A stretch of 46,856 nucleotides of DNA from a virus: IMG/VR virus record IMGVR_UViG_3300010885_027498, positions 1 to 46,856 of that record; one strand, given 5' to 3'. The position numbers were made by a program, and so were the translations under genes. Numbering within the stretch: the stretch's first letter is position 1; every line of letters starts with the position of its first letter. Of this stretch, positions 25,050 through 31,449 are shown piece by piece. The notes under the pieces were generated by a model. That model ran no database searches. It worked only from the letters and a program-made list of their open reading frames with translations, and was not told the DNA's origin.

Positions 25050-25125
25050 TATCGTAGCTCAGCGTGGGCATGTAGCTCACCGTGGGCATAATGCTAGTCG
25101 CGTGGGCGCTTACTCGGGCGCTTAC
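25050..25125. repeat. Short degenerate GTGGGC repeats
   Basis: Several near copies of TAGCTCA(G/C)CGTGGGCA and CGGGCGCTTACT occur here, some inside the 3' end of a small gene. They include GTGGGC, which matches the core of the genome-wide motif. The purpose is unknown. Confidence 0.4.
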
Positions 25126-25285
25126 TTAGCTGGCAATAGGCGTTCTTACATACGATGCACCAAGACTGCACAATGATCACACCGTAACCATTAACCCGCC
25201 TAACAGGGAAAGCAGAACGAAGCAATACCCGCTTGCAGCGTGTACAGACCTTAGTCTCAGGAACCTCCCTTAAGAGCTTACTCAT
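25094..25285 (-). CDS. Small zinc-binding protein, paralogue of the gene at 25502
   Basis: A 63-residue protein: VCTRCKRVLLRSAF, then SWCIVCKNAY, a CxxC...CxxC zinc ribbon with a basic tail. The ATG at 25285 overlaps the stop of the winged-helix-like gene upstream. It is clearly related to the gene at 25502-25732, which flanks the same winged-helix gene on its other side. Such proteins often bind DNA or precede HNH nucleases; no catalytic HNH is seen here. Confidence 0.6.
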   Translation of the reverse strand: MSKLLREVPETKVCTRCKRVLLRSAFPVRRVNGYGVIIVQSWCIVCKNAYCQLSKRPSKRPRD

Positions 25286-25505
25286 ATATGTCCGCACGCT
25301 TGACCATGCCGACAACGCCATCAACCTTTTGGTACAGCCCGAGCTTGGATAGCTTCGACAAGTAGGTGTTGAACGAGGTCAGCGACATGCCTGCCGGGCG
25401 GCAACCATCTAAATAGACCATACGCCAGCCGTCACGTGGCGAGCCGTATGTGACTGCGCCAGCGCGGCGAAGGGCGCGAAGAACCTGCGTAGCTCCGGGG
25501 CTCAT
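25278..25505 (-). CDS. Winged-helix-like DNA-binding protein
   Basis: A 75-residue protein with helix-turn-helix character: TQVLRALRRAGAVTYGSPRDG, then a beta hairpin (WRMVYLDGC), then SLTSFNTYLSKLSKLGLYQKV, a recognition-helix-like segment, and a basic end. It overlaps both neighbours by about four to eight bases. It may regulate this operon or adjoining repeats. The fold is predicted, not proven. Confidence 0.55.
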   Translation of the reverse strand: MSPGATQVLRALRRAGAVTYGSPRDGWRMVYLDGCRPAGMSLTSFNTYLSKLSKLGLYQKVDGVVGMVKRADIYE

Positions 25506-25732
25506 GTCGATGGTTCCTTACGTGACCTGTCAGCTAACCGCTTTGCGTGGCGAACTTCTGCGTCGTACGCACGCTTGCAGTTAATACACCACGAATGCAA
25601 ACGACGTACACCATTCGTGCCGGTGTATGCTCGCGGCTTGAAGTCGGTGCAAGGTAGCGTCCGCCGGCACCGTGTACAAGTCTTTTTAAGATCAGCTTGC
25701 ATAAGGTGCCGCAACTGTGGTTCCGTGGTCAT
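25502..25732 (-). CDS. Small zinc-binding protein, paralogue of the gene at 25094
   Basis: A 76-residue protein: TCTRCRRTLPCTDF, then LHSWCINCKRAYD, and a basic Arg/Lys tail. The CxxC...CxxC arrangement and the (H/Q)SWC-x-x-CK-x-AY motif match its paralogue across the winged-helix gene. The ATG at 25732 has a short AGGA site in the upstream direct repeat region. A later ATG at 25702 is possible. Confidence 0.6.
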   Translation of the reverse strand: MTTEPQLRHLMQADLKKTCTRCRRTLPCTDFKPRAYTGTNGVRRLHSWCINCKRAYDAEVRHAKRLADRSRKEPST

Positions 25733-25742
25733 GTCATTAAAT

Positions 25743-25786
25743 CCTGTGAGGATAAGTTAACCTGTGAGGATAAGTTAACCTGTGAA
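25743..25786. repeat. 18-bp tandem direct repeat before the 25732 gene
   Basis: The unit CCTGTGAGGATAAGTTAA occurs twice in tandem (25743-25760 and 25761-25778), with a third partial copy following. It lies between the structured element and the start of the zinc-binding gene, so it may be an operator. Each unit includes a GTTAA half-site. Confidence 0.65.
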
Positions 25787-25799
25787 GGCGTAGAAGGGC

Positions 25800-25870
25800 G
25801 GAGAACTACCGGCTTCGCATCCGGTCACTGTGTCCCTTGTCGGGGTGCCTAGCTACTGGCTCAGTTCTCC
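25800..25870. ncRNA. Cloverleaf-like structured element of unknown function
   Basis: A 71-base segment closed by a perfect 8-base-pair stem (GGAGAACT/AGTTCTCC, 25800-25807 with 25863-25870). It contains three internal arms: ACCGG/CCGGT (25808-25825, loop of eight), CAC-CCC/GGG-GTG (25826-25847), and GCC/GGC (25847-25860). It resembles a tRNA outline in size and number of arms, but neither strand has a proper anticodon loop, U33, or T-loop. It lies five bases after a gene stop. It could be a regulatory RNA, a transcription attenuator, or a decayed tRNA. Transcription is not shown. Confidence 0.4.
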
Positions 25871-25874
25871 CTAA

Positions 25875-26678
25875 TCAGATCATGCGCCAAGCGATACCAT
25901 GCGCATCGAAATAGTCAGTCAATTGGTCGTTACATTCACGCCGAACTTTACAATTATAGGTGATTTCGTCCAGGCGCTCGAAAGAAACGTTACGTGCGCC
26001 AATTAAACCGAGAATGTACGAACGCATGACCGGGGTCGTGTTTAATACTTCAAGCGTGTCCATTGGTCCCTCACCGGGCAGAGTTTCGAAGTTGGTGCTC
26101 CAAGGCGGCATGTTGCCCTGAGGTGGCGGCGCCGCTTGAGGCACAGGGTCCGGCAACGCCCAAGGGTCCACAGGTGGCGGGTCTTGAAGTGGCGGCCGAT
26201 TTGGCGCCCAAAAACCTGCGTAAAAATGAGGGTGCGCTACATCGCGTACATGAGCTTGGATCAGGCGAGCGAGGACGAAGTCGTAATGAATGTCCAGGTG
26301 CAGCCGCAAGTCATTCAACATACGGTCGGTAACGCGCTTGATTATGCCGCTGCGTAGCTCGCGTATAGTTTCTGGTTGTGACAGGTAGGCGCCCACAATA
26401 TTGCAGGTGAATGCCTCTAAGACGCCCTGCATCACACAGACAACGGCGTGTTCGATCTCAGTCGGCGGTGTATGGCGGTTGATTTCCGCGGCAATTTGCC
26501 GATGCACCGGCGGCATGGTGAACGCGAGCAACCGAGCCGAAACACCAAGTTGTCCCGGTGATACGAGGTAAGACGCCAGCGCCGCATTGGCAGCTTCGAT
26601 CGCGCGTTCAACGTCTGTAGGCTGGAAAACATAGGTCGTGTTGGGGAAGTATTTAGGTTGGTCATGTGAAGGTGACAT
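25875..26678 (-). CDS. Unknown protein with Pro-rich central linker
   Basis: About 267 residues if it starts at the ATG at 26678; the exact start is uncertain because no good ribosome site is visible. The N-terminal half is helical (VERAIEAANAALASYLVS, then EIEHAVVCVMQGVLEAF). A Pro-rich linker follows (PPVDPWALPDPVPQAAPPP), then a C-terminal domain with CKVRRECNDQLTDYFD. Direct repeats overlap the possible start region. No family was recognised. It is the first gene of the leftward block after the large non-coding region. Confidence 0.5.
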   Translation of the reverse strand: MSPSHDQPKYFPNTTYVFQPTDVERAIEAANAALASYLVSPGQLGVSARLLAFTMPPVHRQIAAEINRHTPPTEIEHAVVCVMQGVLEAFTCNIVGAYLSQPETIRELRSGIIKRVTDRMLNDLRLHLDIHYDFVLARLIQAHVRDVAHPHFYAGFWAPNRPPLQDPPPVDPWALPDPVPQAAPPPQGNMPPWSTNFETLPGEGPMDTLEVLNTTPVMRSYILGLIGARNVSFERLDEITYNCKVRRECNDQLTDYFDAHGIAWRMI

Positions 26679-26728
26679 GAGGATGCTCGGGTATGAGGAT
26701 GCTCGGGTGATCATGAGGATACTTGAGT
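26677..26728. repeat. 16-bp direct repeats at the start of the 25875-26678 gene
   Basis: ATGAGGATGCTCGGGT occurs twice in tandem (26677-26692 and 26693-26708), and a diverged copy follows at 26713-26728. It covers the most likely start codon region, so it may be an operator or a leftover of local duplication. Confidence 0.6.
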
Positions 26729-26783
26729 GGCACGGGTACGCTTGGAAGCTAACATGAGCATAAGCGAGAGTCAATTATAAAAC

Positions 26784-26903
26784 AGCCCCGCCTCATATTG
26801 TGGTTAACAAAATAGCCCCGCGGAATTTCTAGCCCCGCCTCATATTTTTTTAGCCCCGCCTCATATATGGCCCCGCGGAATTATAAAACAGCCCCGCGGA
26901 ATT
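26784..26903. repeat. Six GC-rich iteron-like repeats
   Basis: Six copies of a (A)GCCCCGC core begin near 26784, 26814, 26831, 26852, 26869 and 26890. Three continue as CTCATAT and three as GGAATT. They are separated by AT-rich spacers, and the steps (30, 17, 21, 17, 21) look non-random. This is typical of sites for a replication initiator or transcription factor. It is the first of three parts of the large non-coding region. Confidence 0.7.
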
Positions 26904-26924
26904 TTGGGGTAGGCACACCACTCG

Positions 26925-27583
26925 TTAACCTTAATTCCGGGTGTGTACCCTTCATTGATATTAACCTTAACGGCGAAGATATATATTAATATGGTGTTAA
27001 GGTTAATAATATTTATTACATGTTTATTATGCGTTAACGTTAATAACATATACTACATACATGCACATAAGATGCTATACATGGTTAAGTGTTAACGTTA
27101 ACAGGGTACGTCCTATATGAACTTGATATTAACGTTAACGCCGTACGTTTATTATTAACCTTAATTATTAAGGTTAATAAAGTACGTCGATCAGCATCAG
27201 TTATTATTAACCTTTATTATTAAGGTTAACAGGGTACGTTTATTATTAATATGTGATGTTAAGGTTAATTATTAAGGTTAATAAGGTACGTCCTGTTTGG
27301 CTTATTAACGTTAACGATGACTAATATAACACACATGTGGCTATTTTACCTCACATTAACCATATACACATTATATATTAACGTTAATAGCGGCTAATAT
27401 ACCACATCTGTTGCTAAAGTACCTCTTATTAAGGTTAACGTACAGTTAAATTAACTATAATATGGTTAATTAGTGATGCTTGAGCTAAATTAACGTTAAT
27501 TTTCGAACGATTTAAGGCTCGGATTGTTAACGTTAATAACGAGAGCCCACGATGGGGCTGAATTAACTGATTATTAACGTTAA
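26925..27583. repeat. Dense array of TTAACGTTAA and TTAACCTTAA-type sites
   Basis: I count 8 exact TTAACGTTAA palindromes and 9 of the near-palindrome TTAACCTTAA (either strand) in about 660 bases. Five are followed by a GTACGT element (27106, 27143, 27182, 27234, 27286), often as ACAGGGTACGT. No protein-coding frame is convincing here. The array could bind a multimeric initiator, repressor or partition protein. Confidence 0.75.
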
Positions 27584-28150
27584 TTTTGACATTTAATTGC
27601 TGAAAACCTCTAATTTTTGAAATAAAATTACTAAGTGAAGTTGTGAATTAGTAAATGTGATAAGATTATGGCAGAAATGTGATATATTATAGACAGCTAT
27701 ATATTATATGTCGAGTCATATAATATATTGATATATTATGAAAAATAAAAAACACCAATAAAATCAATGACTTCTATCTCTTATAATATAATATATGTAT
27801 ATATATTATATATTATTATTGTTATTATATTATTCTTCTCTTCTACTTTCATAATATATAGTATATATTATATTCATATATTATTTCCTCTTTTCCCATG
27901 AATATAATCGAAACAAGAATAATATATAATATATTGCTCTTTTTTATATTATTTGCGAGCGAGGTTGTTGAAAACACAGCACTTTTATTTTTGCTGTAAT
28001 ATAACGATATATTAAATGACTCGGCATATATCATAATAACAAATTTAATATATAATACGCAATTTTATTTCAAAAAATCCGTTTGTTATGTAATTTTATT
28101 TCGTCGTTCTTATTTAATATATAATCACCTCAAAAAAGATATTTTATCAC
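27584..28150. other. Extremely AT-rich non-coding segment (candidate DNA unwinding region)
   Basis: About 560 bases of mainly ATATTATA-type sequence with several runs such as TATATATTATATATTATT. The few reading frames are low in complexity and lack ribosome sites. Next to the iteron-like and palindrome arrays, this fits the easily melted part of a replication origin. This is inference from composition and neighbours. Confidence 0.5.
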
Positions 28151-28168
28151 AAAACCTTAATGGCCATA

Positions 28169-28606
28169 TCAATTTTGACGTATTTTGTACGAAAACGGAT
28201 GAGCCTCAAGCTCGCCTTGTGCCTGCTTAAACTTACGAGCAAGGTAAACATATCTTGCCCATCTAGTCGGGAAATCATTAAATCCATTTGTAATGCAATA
28301 TTGGACCATTGCAATTTTATTAACGTCATGAAAAATACCCTGCGCGATTAAGTGATCAATTGTAACCTTAATACTATCATCGATTGCTCGCGGTGAAAGC
28401 TCAGGCGAATAAAATGGCCTCTTATAGTGCAGCGAGCGCACAAGACCATAAACTGGCACGGTAAAGTTTTCTGCGAGTAGTCGCTTAATATAATCGGGCA
28501 AAAGCGGCGAAAAATACCTAAAACAACGTTCCGGTTCTTTATTGAACGCATAAACACGCAAGACAATCGCCTGCTCTTTTGCGGACAATCGATCAAAATT
28601 AACCAT
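28169..28606 (-). CDS. Unknown 145-residue protein beside the repeat region
   Basis: A basic helical protein (LSAKEQAIVLRVYAFNKEPERCF near the start; YCITNGFNDFPTRWARYVYLARKFKQAQGE near the end). It is transcribed toward the AT-rich region and its ATG (28604-28606) is inside one of the GCCCACAATG motifs. It faces a divergent operon of two paralogous genes. No family was recognised; an initiator or accessory replication role is possible from position but unsupported. Confidence 0.6.
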   Translation of the reverse strand: MVNFDRLSAKEQAIVLRVYAFNKEPERCFRYFSPLLPDYIKRLLAENFTVPVYGLVRSLHYKRPFYSPELSPRAIDDSIKVTIDHLIAQGIFHDVNKIAMVQYCITNGFNDFPTRWARYVYLARKFKQAQGELEAHPFSYKIRQN

Positions 28607-28622
28607 TGTGGGCGATCCCTAG

Positions 28623-28651
28623 TTGACAGAGGCACATTAGCACGCTAAACC
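28623..28651 (+). promoter_or_regulatory. Promoter for the paralogous gene pair
   Basis: A perfect -35 TTGACA (28623-28628) with 17 bases to TAAACC, a weak -10. The spacing is ideal and it lies in the divergent gap upstream of the ATG at 28685. A -10 with poor match suggests that an activator may assist. Confidence 0.45.
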
Positions 28652-28684
28652 GAGCTATCAAGCATTATATTGGAGACGTGGTTA

Positions 28685-28972
28685 ATGCCCAATTTCACAC
28701 CCATGCAACGAATAACGTATGAACTTCAGACAGCCGTAACGGAAACGGTAATGAAAATTCTCATTAAAGAGCGAAACGAAAATAAGGCTTGTGTTCACGA
28801 CTTGTCACTAGCGCTTGTTTCGTTGGTCTTAGGGTTAATTTTCAATTACCTCGAAAGATTACCCGAAAATATTCAATATTCCGAATTTAGTAATATAATG
28901 AATAAACTGGCACAGGTTTTCGAGCGCCCTAACGAGACGGTTCATAGGCTCGAAAAGGAACTGGATAGTTAA
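28685..28972 (+). CDS. Small helical protein, paralogue A
   Basis: A 95-residue protein that begins MPNFTPMQRITYEL. It has helices with VCHDL-like turn (CVHDLSLALVSLVLGLIFNYLE) and ends near FSNIMNKLAQVFERP. The next gene is its paralogue, sharing the core pattern ALxSLxLxxxxNY and the motif IMNKL. The ATG at 28685 has GGAG upstream; the earlier TTG at 28670 is less likely. It may form dimers or larger assemblies. The function is unknown. Confidence 0.6.
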   Translation: MPNFTPMQRITYELQTAVTETVMKILIKERNENKACVHDLSLALVSLVLGLIFNYLERLPENIQYSEFSNIMNKLAQVFERPNETVHRLEKELDS

Positions 28973-28987
28973 CACAGAGGTTAAATT

Positions 28988-29296
28988 ATGCCGCGAAACC
29001 TTAATAATGCCGATTACGTGTCATTGCGTATACAACGCAAGGTGATCTCGCATATTTACAAGGCGATTGAACATGAAAAGCTTGAAAATGGCGCAAACAA
29101 TAACGACATAACAACGGCCATTGCTTCGCTTATGCTTTCAATCGCCCTCAATTATTGCGGCAGTGTGCGACCGGATATTCGGCAAAAGACATTTGAAGCA
29201 ATTATGAATAAGCTTTGCAACGCCGCACAGGAACCGAGCACGGTAGAATTTATTGACCCAAAATTTGACCCTGACAGCGGCTCAGTAGTGAATTAA
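28988..29296 (+). CDS. Small helical protein, paralogue B
   Basis: A 102-residue protein aligned with the previous gene: LRIQRKVISHIYKAIEHEKLENGANNNDITTAIASLMLSIALNYCG, then FEAIMNKLCNAAQEPSTV. It has the same length of helices, so the pair arose by duplication. A good ribosome site (AGAGG) precedes the ATG at 28988. A strong terminator-like hairpin lies after the operon. The function is unknown. Confidence 0.6.
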   Translation: MPRNLNNADYVSLRIQRKVISHIYKAIEHEKLENGANNNDITTAIASLMLSIALNYCGSVRPDIRQKTFEAIMNKLCNAAQEPSTVEFIDPKFDPDSGSVVN

Positions 29297-29420
29297 TTTG
29301 ATCAGGCCGCTAGGGTCATGGCGCCCACAGGAACGCGCATGGGCGAGGCTGCCAAGGGCAGGGCGAGGGCAATCGATAACCCATTGATATTACAGGGGAA
29401 ATTTCTGCCGATTACGGGCA
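29297..29420. other. Gap with a possible 37-codon frame, otherwise no gene
   Basis: An ATG at 29318 opens a 37-codon frame (MAPTGTRMGEAAKGRARAID...) that ends in Lys codons and a stop at 29431, but it lacks a good ribosome site and overlaps the hairpin below. I treat it as unlikely. A GCGCCCACA motif overlaps its start. Confidence 0.2.
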
Positions 29421-29450
29421 AAAAAAAATAAGGGGACGTTTGTCCCCTTA
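29421..29450 (-). terminator. Intrinsic terminator for the leftward small-gene unit
   Basis: Arms TAAGGGGAC and GTCCCCTTA (29429-29437, 29442-29450), with loop GTTT. On the minus strand it is followed by a run of T (the A-run at 29421-29428). It ends the gene at 29476. The same hairpin occurs at 31137-31158. Confidence 0.8.
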
Positions 29451-29475
29451 TCATTCCCATTTTGCAGCGGTGAAC

Positions 29476-29673
29476 CTAGTATCGCCACGCCGCAAGGTCA
29501 CTGAGGGTTATAAGGCCGGCCCGGTGCAACGCTCGGGCTTGTTCTTCGGGCCGCGTCATGCCTGCATCGCAGTCGTCTAACTCGCCGTTTTCCTGCGCGT
29601 CGTTGTACCACATAGAAATTTGTTTGGCCGATACGTTGCGCCGCTCTGGCCAGATGATCAAAAAGGTTCTCAT
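29476..29673 (-). CDS. Small unknown protein
   Basis: A 65-residue protein (RTFLIIWPERRNVSAKQISMWYNDAQENGE, then a C-terminal helix LHRAGLITLSDLAAWRY). The ATG at 29673 has AAGGA upstream and lies two bases before the upstream gene's stop (29675). Longer frames from 29865 overlap the gene at 29675-29905 and are not favoured. No family recognised. Confidence 0.5.
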   Translation of the reverse strand: MRTFLIIWPERRNVSAKQISMWYNDAQENGELDDCDAGMTRPEEQARALHRAGLITLSDLAAWRY

Positions 29674-29674
29674 G

Positions 29675-29905
29675 TTAATATTCCTTGGCCGCACGAATTG
29701 CCCGGTTCGCGGTATTGACGGCCGTGGCGCCATCATCGTATGCGTCGCGGTAGCAGTAATCAGGCAAATCATCCGCGCATAATCCCGTTTTGCGGAGAAT
29801 GATTGCGTTGACCTTGGCGAACCAAACGTTAAACGCTCGGTTCTCTGCATCGACCTTTGCACCATAGATCGAAGGAAATTTTCGATTAAATTCTGCGCTG
29901 TCCAT
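29675..29905 (-). CDS. Small phage-type protein with DDLPD...Y.DG pattern
   Basis: A 76-residue protein with NVWFAKVNAIILRKTG, CADDLPDYCYRDAYDDGATA and a final Ala-rich helix. The pattern (helix, DLPD, a Y/F-x-D-A-Y-D/E-D-G turn, helix) is common in short phage and plasmid proteins of unknown function. It has the conserved leader GGGACCACGGAAATG at its start, but no clear promoter of its own. Confidence 0.6.
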   Translation of the reverse strand: MDSAEFNRKFPSIYGAKVDAENRAFNVWFAKVNAIILRKTGLCADDLPDYCYRDAYDDGATAVNTANRAIRAAKEY

Positions 29906-29942
29906 TTCCGTGGTCCCTTTGTTGGTCGCTTGAGTAAGGAGG

Positions 29943-29966
29943 GACTAGACGCCGTGGCGTCTAGTC
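29943..29966. terminator. Hairpin between small early genes
   Basis: A perfect 10-base-pair stem GACTAGACGC/GCGTCTAGTC with loop CGTG. No T-run follows. It lies between the genes at 29675-29905 and 29983-30225 and may process or attenuate the message. Confidence 0.45.
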
Positions 29967-29982
29967 GCTTCGTTGAGGTGGC

Positions 29983-30225
29983 CTAGCTAAACTGCCTCAT
30001 GATCTTTTCGTCGTCTTTACTGGCCTCACAAAGCCATTCGAGAGCATCAAACAGCTTGCAATAAGTAGCCTTATCGTTATCGAGAACGCGGCAAGCATTG
30101 TCCCAAGCCTTGGCGAAACGCACGGGCGTTGCTTGTCCCCAGTAAGCGATAGTGACAGCTTCTACCATCATGCGCAGCTTGTGAGCAACTAGCTTTTTCT
30201 CGCCGTCGAAAAACTTGCTGGCCAT
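29983..30225 (-). CDS. Small unknown helical protein with own promoter
   Basis: An 80-residue protein starting MASKFFDGEKKLVAHKLRMMVEAVTIAYWG. It is helical and has Cys near the C-terminus (CRVLDND, YCKLFDALEWLC). The start ATG at 30225 follows the conserved leader (GAGGGAATACGGAA). A sigma70-like promoter precedes it. No family recognised. Confidence 0.55.
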   Translation of the reverse strand: MASKFFDGEKKLVAHKLRMMVEAVTIAYWGQATPVRFAKAWDNACRVLDNDKATYCKLFDALEWLCEASKDDEKIMRQFS

Positions 30226-30300
30226 TTCCGTATTCCCTCTGTTTGCTTCGATGATGCAAGTATAACAAAAGCTCGCCATAAGTAAAGCGCAAGTATCGTA
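30226..30300 (-). promoter_or_regulatory. Promoter and conserved leader cassette
   Basis: On the minus strand TTTACT, 16 bases, TATACT precede TTGCATCATCGAA and then ACAGAGGGAATACGG before the ATG at 30225. Closely related leader elements precede the genes at 23009, 31043, 31869 and 32072. Confidence 0.55.
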
Positions 30301-30438
30301 TATAGCTAATATCTAGTTAAGCGAAGACAAAACCGAGCCTAACTAACGCCGTGGCGAATTGGATTGCAAAATGCAAGTCGATTTTGCAAGCTGTATCGAG
30401 AAAATCTAGCAGCGTGCGATTATGCAATGGCTGTTCAA

Positions 30439-30741
30439 TCATGGTCCGTACTCGCATCCCTTCACCGCATACTGCATCCGGGTCACGCCATACTGATCAG
30501 TATGTTCCGCCGGCTTGCACCGTGCTCGCCATGCCTCGCGTTGCTCGGGCGATACCTTTGGCCAGTTGAGATTTTGTCCGAAGTTATTGGTCCCGAGCCG
30601 CACGGAACAAGCGATTGTTGAACCGCTGTTAAAACAGAGGACAGTTCCGCCAGCGTGCGCCTTGCCCGAGCACATTAGAGCACCAATCAACAGCGAGCCG
30701 CCGATGATACCCGTAACAGTAATTTTTTCGATCATGTTCAT
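30439..30741 (-). CDS. Small secreted Cys-containing protein
   Basis: A 100-residue protein with a Sec-type signal peptide: MIEKITVTGIIGGSLLIGALMCSGKAHA, cleavage expected after AHA (about residue 30). The mature part has four Cys (LCFNS, ACSVR, RCKPA, GCEYG), fitting two disulfides in the periplasm. The function is unknown. Exported phage proteins often block superinfection or alter the host envelope. It ends in the early-type gene cluster. Confidence 0.6.
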   Translation of the reverse strand: MNMIEKITVTGIIGGSLLIGALMCSGKAHAGGTVLCFNSGSTIACSVRLGTNNFGQNLNWPKVSPEQREAWRARCKPAEHTDQYGVTRMQYAVKGCEYGP

Positions 30742-30771
30742 TGTCGTTGTCCTTTACGTTAACGGGAAGTT

Positions 30772-30793
30772 GTCAGGGCATTTGCGCCCTGAC
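30772..30793. terminator. Hairpin between the secreted protein and its neighbour
   Basis: Stem GTCAGGGC/GCCCTGAC with a six-base loop (30780-30785). It follows the stop of the gene at 30804 on the minus strand. There is no T-run, so termination is uncertain. Confidence 0.45.
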
Positions 30794-30803
30794 TGTTGCT
30801 AGA

Positions 30804-31043
30804 TCATTTCGAAACCAATCGCACGACACGCTGATCAGTTCGTTCGCGGAGCGCAATCATTTCCGCCTTTGCGCGGCGCTTCGTGCTGACCATCGGCCGA
30901 AAACGAAAACCATAATGACGGGTTTGCGGCCGAATATCAAGCTTACCAATCTGCACCTCGAAAACTTGTGGGCGATCGGTCTTGACCAACTCGGCAAATA
31001 CGGGCGTATTGCCGTTTCGGGTGTAGTGAATGCTGATAGTCAT
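30804..31043 (-). CDS. Small basic protein with own promoter, unknown
   Basis: A 79-residue basic protein (TISIHYTRNGNTPVFAEL, VFEVQIGKLDI, FRFRPMVSTKRRAKAEMIAL). It has predicted beta strands and a final helix. The ATG at 31043 carries the conserved leader (CAGAGGGAAAACGGAA), preceded by TTGCCG, 17 bases, CATATT as a sigma70-like promoter. No family recognised. Confidence 0.55.
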   Translation of the reverse strand: MTISIHYTRNGNTPVFAELVKTDRPQVFEVQIGKLDIRPQTRHYGFRFRPMVSTKRRAKAEMIALRERTDQRVVRLVSK

Positions 31044-31110
31044 TTCCGTTTTCCCTCTGTGTGTTTCGATAATGCAAATATGCCATAAGCTGACTTGCTC
31101 GGCAAGAGCA
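31044..31110 (-). promoter_or_regulatory. Promoter and conserved leader cassette
   Basis: On the minus strand TTGCCG, 17 bases, CATATT are followed by TTGCATTATCGAA and then ACAGAGGGAAAACGG before the ATG at 31043. It is a close copy of the leader before the gene at 30225. Confidence 0.55.
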
Positions 31111-31136
31111 AGCCTTATCTATACTTAACAAACGAT

Positions 31137-31158
31137 TAAGGGGACGTTTGTCCCCTTA
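31137..31158. terminator. Second copy of the TAAGGGGAC hairpin
   Basis: Identical arms and loop to the hairpin at 29429-29450. It follows the stop of the gene at 31170 on the minus strand, but lacks the long T-run of the first copy. Confidence 0.6.
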
Positions 31159-31169
31159 TGCTCGCTCGA

Positions 31170-31409
31170 TCAATTGGAAGTTTCGTTGAGTTCGTACGCT
31201 AATCTATGAGCCTCGGCAAGTGCGCGACGATAAGCGCAACGGTTTGTTTTTCCGGCAAATAACCTATCTTGAGCCCACACAATGCGTTTGACTGCTCGGT
31301 GACGCGGAATGTGTTCGCCGTCGGTTTCCATCACAGCAACTTTACGATATGGCGCCGACACGGATGCAGGCATGGGCGTAGAAGCTGTTATGACAACGTA
31401 ACGCGGCAT
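31170..31409 (-). CDS. Small basic protein, unknown
   Basis: A 79-residue protein: PRYVVITASTPMPASVSAPYRKVAVME, then HRAVKRIVWAQDRL, then CAYRRALAEAHRLAYEL. Two helices at the end are probable. The ATG at 31409 has AGGAG upstream. It lies between hairpins and has no recognised family. Confidence 0.5.
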   Translation of the reverse strand: MPRYVVITASTPMPASVSAPYRKVAVMETDGEHIPRHRAVKRIVWAQDRLFAGKTNRCAYRRALAEAHRLAYELNETSN

Positions 31410-31433
31410 TTTAGTTGCTCCTATGCGAGGCAA

Positions 31434-31449
31434 GACGCTGTAGCGTCTA
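31434..31449. terminator. Short hairpin between small early genes
   Basis: Stem AGACGC/GCGTCT with a four-base loop, in the gap after the stop of the gene at 31447 on the minus strand. It shares the TAGACGC theme with the hairpin at 29943. Confidence 0.35.

Noticed and set aside
25800-25870. Candidate tRNA gene
   Set aside because: The closing stem and arms fit by number, but there is no correct anticodon loop, U33 or T-loop on either strand.
26861-28034. Short reading frames in the large non-coding region (26861-27049 and 27849-28034, minus strand)
   Set aside because: Low-complexity translations that follow the repeats and AT-rich DNA, with no ribosome site.
29318-29431. 37-codon frame starting MAPTGTRMGEAAKG
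   Set aside because: Poor ribosome site, and it runs into the poly-A and terminator hairpin. Kept only as a low-confidence note.
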